NCBI RefSeq assembly: GCF_030811115.1
Contig: NZ_JAUSQK010000001.1
Span: 1,488,001-1,552,000, forward strand
DNA from: Olsenella profusa DSM 13989
GTDB taxonomy: Bacteria; Actinomycetota; Coriobacteriia; Coriobacteriales; Atopobiaceae
Reading direction: 5' to 3'
Length of the DNA stretch: 64,000 nucleotides
Shown here: piece after piece, positions 1 through 8,070 of the stretch
Layout of the letters: the number at the start of each line of letters is the position of its first letter
Position numbering within the stretch: the first letter of the stretch is position 1
Made by a program: the position numbers and the translations under genes
Notes under the pieces: generated by a model
Told to the model about the DNA's origin: nothing
What the model saw: the letters and a program-made list of their open reading frames with translations, nothing else
Database searches by the model: none

Positions 1-2019
1 GGCGCCGCGGGAGTAGTGCGTGGAGAGCCGCGCCATGCCTGCGGAATGGCCCGCCCCCGTGAAGTACTGGTCGAGACCCACACGCTGCTGCATGAGCTGC
101 TCGAAGATGCGGTCGCCATCGGCGAACGACGTGGTGCCCCACACCTCGGTGGGCAGCGTGGCCAGCGCGTCCAGATGTTCGGAGAGCGCGCTCGCGCTCG
201 CCACCATGAAGGGCCGCGTCTCATCGGCCTCGTCCGTCGCGTAGACGTTGGTGAAGAACGAGAGGTCGCCCAGCTGCTCCTCGACGAGCATGTCCAGCTC
301 GGCGGCCGTGTGCGCCGCCGTGTCCAGGTTGCCGAGCAAGGTGGCCAGCACGCCCACGTAGGGGAGGTCATCCAAGGAGAGGTGTCTCAGGTCGAAGTAG
401 TGATAGGCATAGGTGATGCGGTGTGTCCTCAACTCGTGATAGAGGCAGGGGAGTGGCGCCTGCAGCTCGCACAGCGCCTGTTCGGCAGGGGCATCCCCGA
501 TGTCCGTCACGCTCAGGCGGGGGAGCTTGGCCAGGTCCTCCGGCGCGTCTGGCGCCTCCTGCTCGTCGCGCAGTGCCGCCACCTCGGCACGCACGCGCTC
601 GAGCCCCTCTGCGCCCATGCTCGCGGGACCCGCCGTGCCGTCCTGCTTCGCCTGCTCGACGGGATCCAGCTCCACCTCGGCATTGTGGGCGCTCTCGGGC
701 ACCAGCTCGCGCAGGAGCGTCTCGAAGTAGCCCTGGTCCAGCTGGTCGCGCATGTGGTCGATGGCGTCCTGGTACCGCAGGTAGTCCACGGGTCGGTCAT
801 CGTCGTAGAGCCAGCTCGAGAGCGCCGCCATCGAGAGCGCGACGCCGTCGGCGACGCCACCGAAGTCGCCCTCTCGTAGGTTGAATTCCGCCTGCGCGAG
901 CGATGCGACCAGGCGCTGGCGCTCGATGCCGTCCGTGCAGAGCCTGCGGCAGGTGTCCTCCACCAGGGTGCGGAACTCCTGCGCGACCTGCGGCCTCGCC
1001 CCCTTGAGGTCAAAGATCACGACCGGTTGCAGGGTGGCGTCCATGAGATAGGCGCTGAGGTCGTCACCCAGGCCGCTGTCCAGCACGGCGCGCTTGAGCG
1101 GAGCCTCGTTGGATCCCGTGAGGGCGTCCAGCAGCACGTCCACCGCGAGCACGCGCTCGCGCTCGGCGGCCGTGCCGAGCACATAGGCCAGGCCAATCGT
1201 GGCGTTGTCGGGCGAGGTGACCATCTCCACGCGTCGCAGCGCCGGTGTGACGGGTGCCTGCAGTGCCAGCGGGTTGGGTGCTCCTGCCGCCTGGGTGCGC
1301 GCACCGTCAAAGCGCGCGCCGATGAAGGCCAGCTCCCGCTCGATGTCCAGGTTGCCATAGAGGATGGTGTAGCTGTTCTCGAGGGTGTAGTGGCGCGCGT
1401 GGGTGTCCAGGAACTCCTCATAGCTCAGGCTCGGGATGACCTTGGGGTCGCCACCGGACTCGAAGCCATAGGCCGTCTGGGGGAAGAGCTGCTCGTTCAG
1501 GGCCTGCATGAGCACCTCGTCCGGATTGGAGAGGGCGCCCTGCATCTCGTTGTAGACCACGCCGTTGTAGGAGAGCACTCCCTCGTCCGTGGCCTCGAGA
1601 TGCCAGCCCTCCTGCTCGAAGATGCGCAGGCGGCGATAGATGGCGGGGTGCAACACCGCGTCCAGGTAGACGTCCATGAGGTTCTCGAGGTCCCGGACGT
1701 TGGTGGAGGCCACGGGGTAGATGGTCTTGTCGGGAAAGGTCATGGCGTTCAGAAAGGTCTGCATGGACGTCTTGATGAGGTTGACGAAGGGCTCCTTGAC
1801 GGGGAACCGCTCGCTCCCGCAGAGCACGGAGTGCTCCAGGATGTGGAAGACGCCGGTGCTGTTGGCGGGCGGCGTCTTGAAGGCGATGGCAAAGCTCCGG
1901 TTGTCATCATCCACATCGAGCCACATCACGCGGGCGCCGGAACGATGACGATAGATGTGCGCCGTGCCCGAGAGCTCGCTCAGGGGTTCCGTGGCGATAT
2001 GGGTGAAGTCCTGGTTCAT
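1..2019 (-). CDS. M16C (insulinase/presequence-protease-like) metallopeptidase, C-terminus cut by the window edge
   Basis: The minus-strand frame is open from the ATG at 2019 to base 1, giving 673 residues with no stop, so only the N-terminal part is visible. The inverted zinc motif HILEH is at residues 59-63, inside a stretch (NSTGVFHILEHSVLCGS) typical of the M16C family of PreP/Cym1-like zinc peptidases, which are usually near 970 residues. These enzymes degrade short peptides in a closed chamber; in bacteria the physiological substrate is usually unknown. A GAGAGGA ribosome site lies just upstream of the chosen ATG. The protein has no signal peptide and is probably cytoplasmic. It is transcribed in the same direction as the stress-protein gene at 2221-2670, about 200 bases upstream. 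The catalytic assignment rests on the visible motif; the missing C-terminal half could not be checked. Confidence 0.9.
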   Translation of the reverse strand, partial: MNQDFTHIATEPLSELSGTAHIYRHRSGARVMWLDVDDDNRSFAIAFKTPPANSTGVFHILEHSVLCGSERFPVKEPFVNLIKTSMQTFLNAMTFPDKTIYPVASTNVRDLENLMDVYLDAVLHPAIYRRLRIFEQEGWHLEATDEGVLSYNGVVYNEMQGALSNPDEVLMQALNEQLFPQTAYGFESGGDPKVIPSLSYEEFLDTHARHYTLENSYTILYGNLDIERELAFIGARFDGARTQAAGAPNPLALQAPVTPALRRVEMVTSPDNATIGLAYVLGTAAERERVLAVDVLLDALTGSNEAPLKRAVLDSGLGDDLSAYLMDATLQPVVIFDLKGARPQVAQEFRTLVEDTCRRLCTDGIERQRLVASLAQAEFNLREGDFGGVADGVALSMAALSSWLYDDDRPVDYLRYQDAIDHMRDQLDQGYFETLLRELVPESAHNAEVELDPVEQAKQDGTAGPASMGAEGLERVRAEVAALRDEQEAPDAPEDLAKLPRLSVTDIGDAPAEQALCELQAPLPCLYHELRTHRITYAYHYFDLRHLSLDDLPYVGVLATLLGNLDTAAHTAAELDMLVEEQLGDLSFFTNVYATDEADETRPFMVASASALSEHLDALATLPTEVWGTTSFADGDRIFEQLMQQRVGLDQYFTGAGHSAGMARLSTHYSRGA

Positions 2020-2156
2020 ACGGATCCTCTCGTTGGGTCGCCCGATTGTAGCGGGTGCGTGGGACGTTCGTGTGATTGTGCCATACACATACGGCCGCGC
2101 GTGAGGCGTACTGCGGCATGCCGCGGGCCTTTGCGGCCCTGAGGCCGCGACAGGAA

Positions 2157-2193
2157 CCAGGCCGCCGCGCATCCGCATGCCACGACGGCCTGG
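2157..2193 (-). terminator. possible hairpin downstream of the stress-protein gene
   Basis: CCAGGCCG (2157-2164) and CGGCCTGG (2186-2193) form an 8-bp stem with a 21-base loop just 3' of the minus-strand gene at 2221-2670. No T-tract follows, so intrinsic termination is only a possibility. Confidence 0.25.
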
Positions 2194-2220
2194 CCCCGCG
2201 TATGTCTGGCGTGGACTCCC

Positions 2221-2670
2221 CTACTTGATGACCAGCGTGTCGCATTTGGCGTTACGGGTGAGGTAGGTGGAGATGGAACCCAGGAGCGCATATTTGATGG
2301 ACGAGAGGCCACGCGCGCCACAGATGATGAGATCCGGGTGGATGACGTCGATCATCTCCTCCTTGAGGGTCTCGCGGATGCGACCGGCCTTGACGATGAC
2401 CTCCACCTTCTTGATGGCATCCTCCGACCGTGCCTTTGCCACGTCCACTGCGATGGACTCACGGAAGCTCTTCTCTAGGGCGGCGATGAGCTCGCCTGGA
2501 TAGGTGCCTGCCGCCTCGAGTGCCGTGGAGTCGATCACATGGCCGATGTAGAGCTCGGCATTGTTGTTTGCCGCCACGATGGTGGCTCGGCCCAACACCT
2601 TCTGCTGCATCTCGGTGCCATCCAGCGTCACGAAGATCTTGTCGTACCCCAGGCTTTGATAGTCAGTCAT
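2221..2670 (-). CDS. universal stress protein, UspA family
   Basis: This 149-residue single-domain protein matches the normal length of a stand-alone Usp domain. It begins YDKIFVTLDGTE, the usual first beta strand carrying the nucleotide-contacting Asp. Near residues 118-132 it has the ATP-binding pattern G-2x-G-9x-G-S (GARG...LLGS), which places it with ATP-binding rather than UspA-like non-binding members. The ATG at 2670 was chosen because GGAGG lies about 8 bases upstream; the longer open frame has no ribosome site and runs into the divergent uppP gene. Such proteins modulate stress and dormancy responses through nucleotide binding; a specific partner cannot be named. It is divergently arranged with uppP, sharing a roughly 200-bp promoter space. 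Confidence 0.92.
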   Translation of the reverse strand: MTDYQSLGYDKIFVTLDGTEMQQKVLGRATIVAANNNAELYIGHVIDSTALEAAGTYPGELIAALEKSFRESIAVDVAKARSEDAIKKVEVIVKAGRIRETLKEEMIDVIHPDLIICGARGLSSIKYALLGSISTYLTRNAKCDTLVIK

Positions 2671-2878
2671 GGTGAGCGCCTCCTGCCGTGATAGGGTCAT
2701 GGTCCCTGTGGGTGAGTCTACCCGTCTCCCCGTCGTTCCTTCGCAGCCCGTGGGCCTGCGTGACCCGCATTCCGTGAGCGGCCCGTGGTGGGCACATGGT
2801 TGTCTTGTGGGAAGGGAGGGGCGGTGGTGCCGTTGCGTCATCATGGATGGGCATCTGAAGCTGGGGAAGGGAATGTGC

Positions 2879-3757
2879 TTGAACCTCATCGAGCTGTTGA
2901 AGGCCATACTGTACGGCATCGTCGAGGGCATCACGGAATGGCTGCCCATCTCGTCTACGGGCCACATGCTGCTGCTGCAGCGGGTCATGCCGCTTGCCGT
3001 GACGGCGGACTTCTGGGACATGTTCCTCGTGGTCATTCAGCTCGGCGCCATCCTGGCCGTGTGCGTGCTCTTCTTTGGGCGGCTCAATCCCTTCTCCCGC
3101 CATAAGGATGCGGCAGGGCGCCGTGGGACCTGGGCGCTCTGGGCCAAGATCGTGGTCGCCACCATCCCCGCCGCCATCATCGGCCTGCCCTTGAACGATT
3201 GGATCGATGAGCACCTGCAGTCCTCTCCCGTCATTGCCGCCGCGCTCATCGTCTATGGCGCTGCGTTCATCGTGATCGAGACGGTGCGGTCCCGGCCCCG
3301 GCATGCGGTGGGGGCGCATGCCGTCCAGACGGTCGCCGACGACGACCGTGCCCGCGTGCGGGACATGACCGAGCTGGGCTTTCCGACGGCCATCGGCATT
3401 GGCATCTTCCAGGTGCTCTCCCTGGTGCCGGGCACCTCGCGCTCCGGATCGACCATCATCGGTGGCCTGATCCTGGGCTGCTCTCGCCCCGTTGCCGCAG
3501 AGTTCACGTTCTTCCTGGCCATCCCCACCATGTTTGGTGCCAGCGCCCTCAAGCTGGTCAAATTCTGTGCTGGTGGCAATGGCTTCTCGTCCTATGAGGG
3601 GTCCATCCTCACCGCGGGATGCATCGTGGCGTTCCTCGTGTCGCTTCTGGCCATCCGCTTCCTCATGGGCTTTGTCAAGAGGCACGACTTCAGGCCCTTT
3701 GGCGTGTACCGCATCATCCTGGGCGTCGCCGTGATCGCTGCCATGCAGCTGACGTAG
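2879..3757 (+). CDS. uppP: undecaprenyl-diphosphatase (UppP/BacA)
   Basis: This integral membrane enzyme removes a phosphate from undecaprenyl diphosphate to recycle the lipid carrier for peptidoglycan and other envelope polymers; overexpression gives bacitracin tolerance. The protein has about 292 residues. The first signature, EGITEWLPISSTGH, is near residues 17-30 and the second, PGTSRSGSTI, lies in the second half; both carry the catalytic Glu/Ser/Arg residues of the family. Several hydrophobic helices are evident. I prefer the TTG at 2879, because the protein then starts MNLIELLKAI as in homologues and GGGGAAGGGA lies 6 bases upstream. An in-frame ATG at 2873 would add only two residues but sits too close to that site. 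The gene is monocistronic, with 226 bases before the next gene. Confidence 0.93.
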   Translation: MNLIELLKAILYGIVEGITEWLPISSTGHMLLLQRVMPLAVTADFWDMFLVVIQLGAILAVCVLFFGRLNPFSRHKDAAGRRGTWALWAKIVVATIPAAIIGLPLNDWIDEHLQSSPVIAAALIVYGAAFIVIETVRSRPRHAVGAHAVQTVADDDRARVRDMTELGFPTAIGIGIFQVLSLVPGTSRSGSTIIGGLILGCSRPVAAEFTFFLAIPTMFGASALKLVKFCAGGNGFSSYEGSILTAGCIVAFLVSLLAIRFLMGFVKRHDFRPFGVYRIILGVAVIAAMQLT

Positions 3758-3983
3758 GCATGGAAGACCCGGTGGTTCGAGAGGGCCGTGGTCGGGGCAT
3801 TCGTCCCTGTCTCCCACTGGCTATAGGCAATTCAGGGCCCTGCGTCCCACACCGATGGACTAGACTGGGCCAATGCGGGGTAAACATGAATTCGTTTGAA
3901 GGGCGAGTTTGGGCACGTGGCTGCTCGACTCCAGGTAAATGGTCCAGGGGGCTTTCCCAACCTTTGGCCGCGAAGGGACACAT

Positions 3984-4961
3984 ATGCTGAATCATGCCAC
4001 TGACATCTCACGTCGCACGTTCGTTGGCACGGGCCTCGCCGCCTCTGCGGCCCTGGTTCTGACCGCCTGCTCGGGTGATGGTGCGCCATCTCCCACGGCG
4101 TCGTCGGGTGACGTCTCGACCTCCTCGGCAACCAAGATCGATACGGACGCCTTCAACGGCCTGGTCGCCTCCGGGATCGTCGCGGACGATACGACCATCG
4201 CCGCCAGCTCCTGGGCGCAGGCCATCAAGGATCGCGGTACGCTCCTGCTGGGCGGGGTGGAGACATCCACGCTGTTCTCCCAGTTGGATGACACCGACGG
4301 CAAGGACTACGGCTTCGATGCCGGTCTGGCGCAGCTCCTCACGCGCTACGTCCTAGGGGATGCGGACAGGTACACGCTCACCCAGGTGACCTCCGACACG
4401 CGCGAGTCCGTCCTGCAGAATGGGCAGGTGGACTGCGTGTTCGCAACCTATTCCATCACGGATGACCGCAAGAGGGTCATCTCCTTCGCCGGCCCCTACT
4501 ACGAGTCGCGCCAGGGCATCCTGGTCGCGCAGGACAACACCGACATCAACGGCATCGAGGACCTTGCCGGCAAGAACGTCGCCGTGCAGTCGGGCTCCAC
4601 CGGTCCCGACCTGCTGAGCGAGGCCGCCCCCGACGCCAAGCAGCAGCTGTTCCAGACCTCCTCGGAGGCGGAGGAGGCACTCTCGCAGGGCCGGGTCGAT
4701 GCCTATGCCTTTGATCTCACGCTGCTGGAGAGCGTGGTTGCCCAGCAGCCCGAGAGCTTCAAGATCGTGGGCGAGCCCTTTGGGACCGTCGACCCCTACG
4801 GCATCGGCCTGCCCCTCGGCTCCGATGGCGTCTCCTTCGTGAACGACTTCCTCCAGAAGGTGGAGGACGATGGCACCTGGGCGAAGCTGTGGCAGATCGC
4901 CATCGGTGACCGCACCAACCAGTCCACGGCTCCCGAGCCGCCGCAGGTGGGCAAGGCATAG
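3984..4961 (+). CDS. polar amino-acid ABC transporter substrate-binding lipoprotein
   Basis: The protein has 325 residues. The N-terminus has a twin arginine (SRRTF, residues 10-14) before a hydrophobic stretch ending in the lipobox LTAC with Cys29. It therefore looks like a Tat-exported, lipid-anchored binding protein. A Ser/Thr-rich linker follows, and then a type II periplasmic-binding fold of the glutamate/glutamine family. Segments such as RGTLLLGG, YGFDAGLAQLL, CVFATYSITDDRK and LAGKNVAVQSGSTG are typical of that family. GAAGGGA stands 5 bases before the ATG. It is the first gene of a four-gene importer cluster (binding protein, two permeases, ATPase). The substrate is probably glutamate or glutamine but the sequence alone does not decide it. 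TatA and TatC are encoded at 26845-28233. Confidence 0.92.
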   Translation: MLNHATDISRRTFVGTGLAASAALVLTACSGDGAPSPTASSGDVSTSSATKIDTDAFNGLVASGIVADDTTIAASSWAQAIKDRGTLLLGGVETSTLFSQLDDTDGKDYGFDAGLAQLLTRYVLGDADRYTLTQVTSDTRESVLQNGQVDCVFATYSITDDRKRVISFAGPYYESRQGILVAQDNTDINGIEDLAGKNVAVQSGSTGPDLLSEAAPDAKQQLFQTSSEAEEALSQGRVDAYAFDLTLLESVVAQQPESFKIVGEPFGTVDPYGIGLPLGSDGVSFVNDFLQKVEDDGTWAKLWQIAIGDRTNQSTAPEPPQVGKA

Positions 4962-5035
4962 GCTTGGGCCCAGCACAGGGGACCGACGTGCGGGAGACCC
5001 CCATACTGGGGTCCTCCCTTTGAGAGGAGGCGGGC

Positions 5036-5695
5036 ATGGGGCTTAGCGAGCTTGTCGCCCAGTACGGCGACAGGTATCTTGCGGCGCTGCTCACGACCTG
5101 GGGCATGACCGCCGTGTCATTCGTGTTCGTGATGGTGCTGGCCCTGGCCGTCACCATCATGCGCACCTGTCCCATTGCGCCGCTCCGCCGCTTCGGTGAC
5201 CTCTATGTGCAGGTGTTCCGCAACATCCCCGGCATCTCGCTGCTGGTGATTGTCGTGTACTCGCTGCCTCGTTTGGGTATCGTGCTCGACTACCTCCCCA
5301 GCGTGATCGTGGTCGTCTCGCTGGTGGCGTCATCGTTTGGCAGCGAGAACTTCATGAGCGGCATCAACACCATTCCCGTGGGCCAGATCGAGGCGGCGCG
5401 CTCCCTCGGCCTCACCTTTGGGCAGATCATGCGCCAGGTGGTGGTTCCCCAGGCCCTGCGGGCCACCATCCTGCCCATGACCAACCTGCTCATCGCCGTC
5501 ATGCTCACCACGTCCCTCGGCTCGCAGGTGCCGCTTGATCCCAATGAGCTCACAGGTGTGGTCTCGTATGTCAACACGCATACGACGGGAGGTATCGTCG
5601 CGTTCGTGCTGTCGGCCCTAGGCTATGTCCTCACCGCGGTGGCAATTGGCTGGGCGGGCAACCATGTCGACAAGAGGGCGAGGGTCCTGCGATGA
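5036..5695 (+). CDS. amino-acid ABC transporter permease, first subunit
   Basis: This 219-residue permease of the His/Glu/Gln/Arg type has about five hydrophobic segments. Its EAA loop (EAARSLGLTFGQIMRQVVVPQALR region, about residues 118-142) docks the ATPase. An AGAGGAGG site precedes the ATG. The stop overlaps the start of the next permease by 4 bases (ATGA), so the two are probably translationally coupled and form a heterodimeric channel. Topology and neighbours resemble GluC in the actinobacterial GluABCD system. Confidence 0.93.
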   Translation: MGLSELVAQYGDRYLAALLTTWGMTAVSFVFVMVLALAVTIMRTCPIAPLRRFGDLYVQVFRNIPGISLLVIVVYSLPRLGIVLDYLPSVIVVVSLVASSFGSENFMSGINTIPVGQIEAARSLGLTFGQIMRQVVVPQALRATILPMTNLLIAVMLTTSLGSQVPLDPNELTGVVSYVNTHTTGGIVAFVLSALGYVLTAVAIGWAGNHVDKRARVLR

Positions 5696-6537
5696 GCTCT
5701 CACACCCCCTCCATGCGCGACATGCTGTACGAGGCCCCAGGTCCTCGGGCGCGTCGCCGCATCCGTGTCTGGACGGCGGTGGGCAGCGTCCTGCTGCTGG
5801 CCCTCGTCGTCTTGGTGCTGAGGCAGTTCGCGCTGAAGGGACAGTTCGCGCCCCGCTACTGGGCGTTCTTCCTGCAACCCACCACCTGGGCGTTTCTGGG
5901 CACCGGCTTTCTGGGTACGCTGTGGGCCTCGTTGGCGGCGGGCGCCCTCGCCCTGATGCTGGGTCTCGTGCTCATGCTGGGGCGTATCAACGGGCCGATG
6001 GTGGTGCGTGGCGTCTGCCGCGTGGTCACCGACTTCTTCCGTGGTGTCCCCAGCCTGCTGCTCATCTACTTCTTCTTCCTGGTGCTTCCGCAGTATGGCA
6101 TCAGCATGCAGCCCTTCTGGATGATCGTGCTCCCGGCGGGCCTCGCGGCATCGGGCGTGCTGGCAGAGGTGTTCCGGGCCGGCGTGAATGCGGTCCCCAC
6201 GGGGCAGGTGGAGGCGGCCCTCTCCCTGGGTATGAGCCAGCGTGCTATCACCTTCAAGATCGTGCTGCCGCAGGCGGTGCGCTTCGTGATCCCCACGCTC
6301 ATCTCGCAGCTCGTGGTGGTGGTCAAGGACACGACGCTGGCCTACGTGGTGAGCTATCCCGACATGATGCAGAACGCGCGCGTGCTGGTGAACAACTACA
6401 ACGCGCTCGTCTCCACCTACCTCGTGGCGGCGGTCATCTACATCCTGCTCAACTACCTCATCAACAAGGCGGCCGCGCTGGTTGCCAGCCGCACGGGCGT
6501 GACCATCATGACACGCTCGAGCGCGCGTCCAATCTAG
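5692..6537 (+). CDS. amino-acid ABC transporter permease, second subunit
   Basis: This 281-residue permease has a longer N-terminal region than its partner (about 60 residues including an extra hydrophobic helix), as in GluD-type subunits. The EAA loop is recognisable as VEAALSLGMSQRAITFKIV followed by LPQAVR. It starts within the stop of the first permease. Together the two form the membrane channel of the importer encoded at 3984-7324. The C-terminus is short and basic, as expected for a membrane subunit. Confidence 0.93.
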   Translation: MSSHTPSMRDMLYEAPGPRARRRIRVWTAVGSVLLLALVVLVLRQFALKGQFAPRYWAFFLQPTTWAFLGTGFLGTLWASLAAGALALMLGLVLMLGRINGPMVVRGVCRVVTDFFRGVPSLLLIYFFFLVLPQYGISMQPFWMIVLPAGLAASGVLAEVFRAGVNAVPTGQVEAALSLGMSQRAITFKIVLPQAVRFVIPTLISQLVVVVKDTTLAYVVSYPDMMQNARVLVNNYNALVSTYLVAAVIYILLNYLINKAAALVASRTGVTIMTRSSARPI

Positions 6538-6550
6538 ATCGGAAGGCACC

Positions 6551-7324
6551 ATGGCACAGGACAGGAACGACAGCCTGGACAGGGACGCGCAGCCCGTTAT
6601 CGAGCTGCGCCACGTGGAGAAGCACTTTGGCGACCTCCACGTGCTGAGGGACGTGAGCCTCAAGGTGGGCAAGGGAGAGGTGCTCGTGGTCATCGGACCC
6701 TCTGGTTCGGGCAAGTCAACGCTCATCCGCACCATCAACCGCCTGGAGACCATCGATGCGGGGGACATCCTCATCGAGGGTACGCCCCTCCCCCAGGAGG
6801 GGCGGCAGCTCGCCGCCATGCGGGCGAGGATCGGCATGGTGTTCCAGAGTTTCAACCTGTTTGCCCACAAGTCGATCCTGGACAACGTGACCATGGGTCC
6901 CGTCGAGGTGCTGGGCACCCCGCGCAAGCAGGCGGAGGACGAGGCACTGGAGCTGCTCAGGCGCGTGGGCGTGGCGGAGCAGGCGCACAAGGTCCCAGCT
7001 CAGCTCTCCGGCGGCCAACAGCAGCGCGTGGCCATCGCCCGCTCGCTGGCCATGCATCCCATGGCCATGCTCTTCGACGAGCCTACGAGCGCCCTCGATC
7101 CCGAGATGATCAACGAGGTGCTCGAGGTGATGGTCGAGCTCGCGCACGAGGGCATGACCATGATGGTCGTCACGCACGAGATGAACTTCGCTCGGCGCGT
7201 GGCCCACCGTGTGGTCTTCATGGCCGATGGACAGATCCTGGAGCAGGCTGCCCCGGACCGGTTCTTCGAGCATCCGGTGGCGCAGCGTGCCCGCGACTTC
7301 CTCGACTCCATCAAGGGACACTAG
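6551..7324 (+). CDS. amino-acid ABC transporter ATP-binding protein (GlnQ/GluA type)
   Basis: This 257-residue ATPase powers the preceding permease pair. Walker A is GPSGSGKST (residues 49-57), the Q-loop is in GMVFQSFNLF, the signature is LSGGQQQRVAIA, Walker B is MLFDEPTSALDPE, and the H-loop is in VTHEMNFA. All key residues are intact. A short N-terminal extension of about 16 polar residues precedes the domain. The start follows GGAAGGCACC, 13 bases after the permease stop. It is the last gene of the operon. Confidence 0.95.
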   Translation: MAQDRNDSLDRDAQPVIELRHVEKHFGDLHVLRDVSLKVGKGEVLVVIGPSGSGKSTLIRTINRLETIDAGDILIEGTPLPQEGRQLAAMRARIGMVFQSFNLFAHKSILDNVTMGPVEVLGTPRKQAEDEALELLRRVGVAEQAHKVPAQLSGGQQQRVAIARSLAMHPMAMLFDEPTSALDPEMINEVLEVMVELAHEGMTMMVVTHEMNFARRVAHRVVFMADGQILEQAAPDRFFEHPVAQRARDFLDSIKGH

Positions 7325-7508
7325 GTCACGGGTCTGCATGTCCCACTAGTGGGGGTGACGGGTGACAGGGGTGTGCCGTCGCCCATAGTTGGGAAGAAAA
7401 CCCAAGCGGGACACGGCGGAGTCTCTCGTGCGCCAGGCATGTCTCCGAGGGGAGCTCGGATTCGAGCGCCCGTGACGATGCCGTAGTCACGTAATGGTGG
7501 CGTGGAAG

Positions 7509-7684
7509 CGAAGTGGCCCCAAGTGCGTGCTCGGTCGTATGCTCATGACGCGCAGGCGGCACCCACGGATGGCAAAAGCCCAGGATCGAGACTTTTTGAG
7601 ATTCGCGCAGGCGTCAGATGGCTCCCAATTTCCCAATGGATTCGCCTTGCGCCCCAATCTCAGCACGCACTTGGGGCCACTTCG
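7509..7684. repeat. spaced perfect inverted repeat, 23-bp arms (element A)
   Basis: The 23 bases at 7509-7531 (CGAAGTGGCCCCAAGTGCG...) are repeated exactly in reverse complement at 7662-7684, with a 130-base spacer. Open frames in this space on both strands simply read through the arms and give near-identical SGPK-containing peptides, so they are artefacts. The element lies downstream of the amino-acid importer. It could be a MITE-like non-autonomous element or a structured RNA. The spacer contains AAAAGCCCAGGATCGAGACT, which partly resembles sequence in element E (52231-52336). Confidence 0.7.
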
Positions 7685-7703
7685 TTCCCCTGGGAACATA
7701 AGA

Positions 7704-7730
7704 GGGTGCCCGGTCTCAGCCGGAGCACCC
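7704..7730 (-). terminator. hairpin followed by TCTTAT on the minus strand
   Basis: On the minus strand GGGTGC-T-CCGG pairs with CCGG-GCACCC around a 6-base loop, giving a 10-bp stem with one bulged T, followed by TCTTAT. This resembles an intrinsic terminator for transcription coming from the relic region at 7757-8010. On the plus strand no T-run follows. Confidence 0.45.
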
Positions 7731-7756
7731 ATAACACCCTCCTACGAAAGCAGAAG

Positions 7757-7795
7757 CTAGCTGTTGACGGTCAGGACGTTGTTCGCGTACGACAT
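7757..7795 (-). CDS. possible 12-residue ORF upstream of a hairpin (doubtful)
   Basis: ATG at 7795 is preceded by CAGGAG at 8 bases spacing and encodes MSYANNVLTVNS before a TAG; the hairpin at 7704-7730 follows 27 bases later. The ribosome site and the terminator-like structure are the only support. It lies just downstream of a decayed transposase and may be chance. Confidence 0.15.
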   Translation of the reverse strand: MSYANNVLTVNS

Positions 7796-7818
7796 GGGGG
7801 AGGCTCCTGCAGGCTCTA

Positions 7819-8010
7819 TCACTCCAGGAACGCTGGGAAGGGTCTCCACCCCTCAGTGTTCGACCCGTAGGGCCTGGCATAGGCCCACTCGCGGGCGAGC
7901 GTCCAGACAGGCGGAAACCCCCAGCCGAAGCGTTGAAGTGCGATCCCGACCCATGAATATCATGGTTGCAACGTGCGTCGGCCCAGACACGCTTGAGGTT
8001 CTCGGCCGCA
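7819..8010 (-). pseudogene. relic of an IS481-like transposase C-terminus
   Basis: The minus strand at about 7819-7902 encodes TLAREWAYARPYGSNTEG and then RPFPAFLE before a stop. This closely resembles the conserved C-terminal stretch of IS481/IS3-type DDE integrases (RTLAREWAYARPY.SNAER...LP.WL.). Upstream to roughly 8010 only fragments in changing frames are visible (for example ENLKRVWADARC), so the gene is degraded. The catalytic core is not recognisable. The upstream limit is approximate. Confidence 0.45.
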
Positions 8011-8070
8011 CGGGATGATCACAGAATGGCGGCCCCATCCTCGAACGATGTCCTGGACTGGAACCGTTTA

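Noticed and set aside
1027-2142. A 371-codon plus-strand frame at the start of the window
   Set aside because: Antisense to the M16C peptidase, whose zinc motif and ribosome site are clear.
7487-7760. Small frames on both strands with the shared peptide SGPKCVL
   Set aside because: Both read through the arms of the inverted repeat at 7509-7684, which explains the identical peptides.
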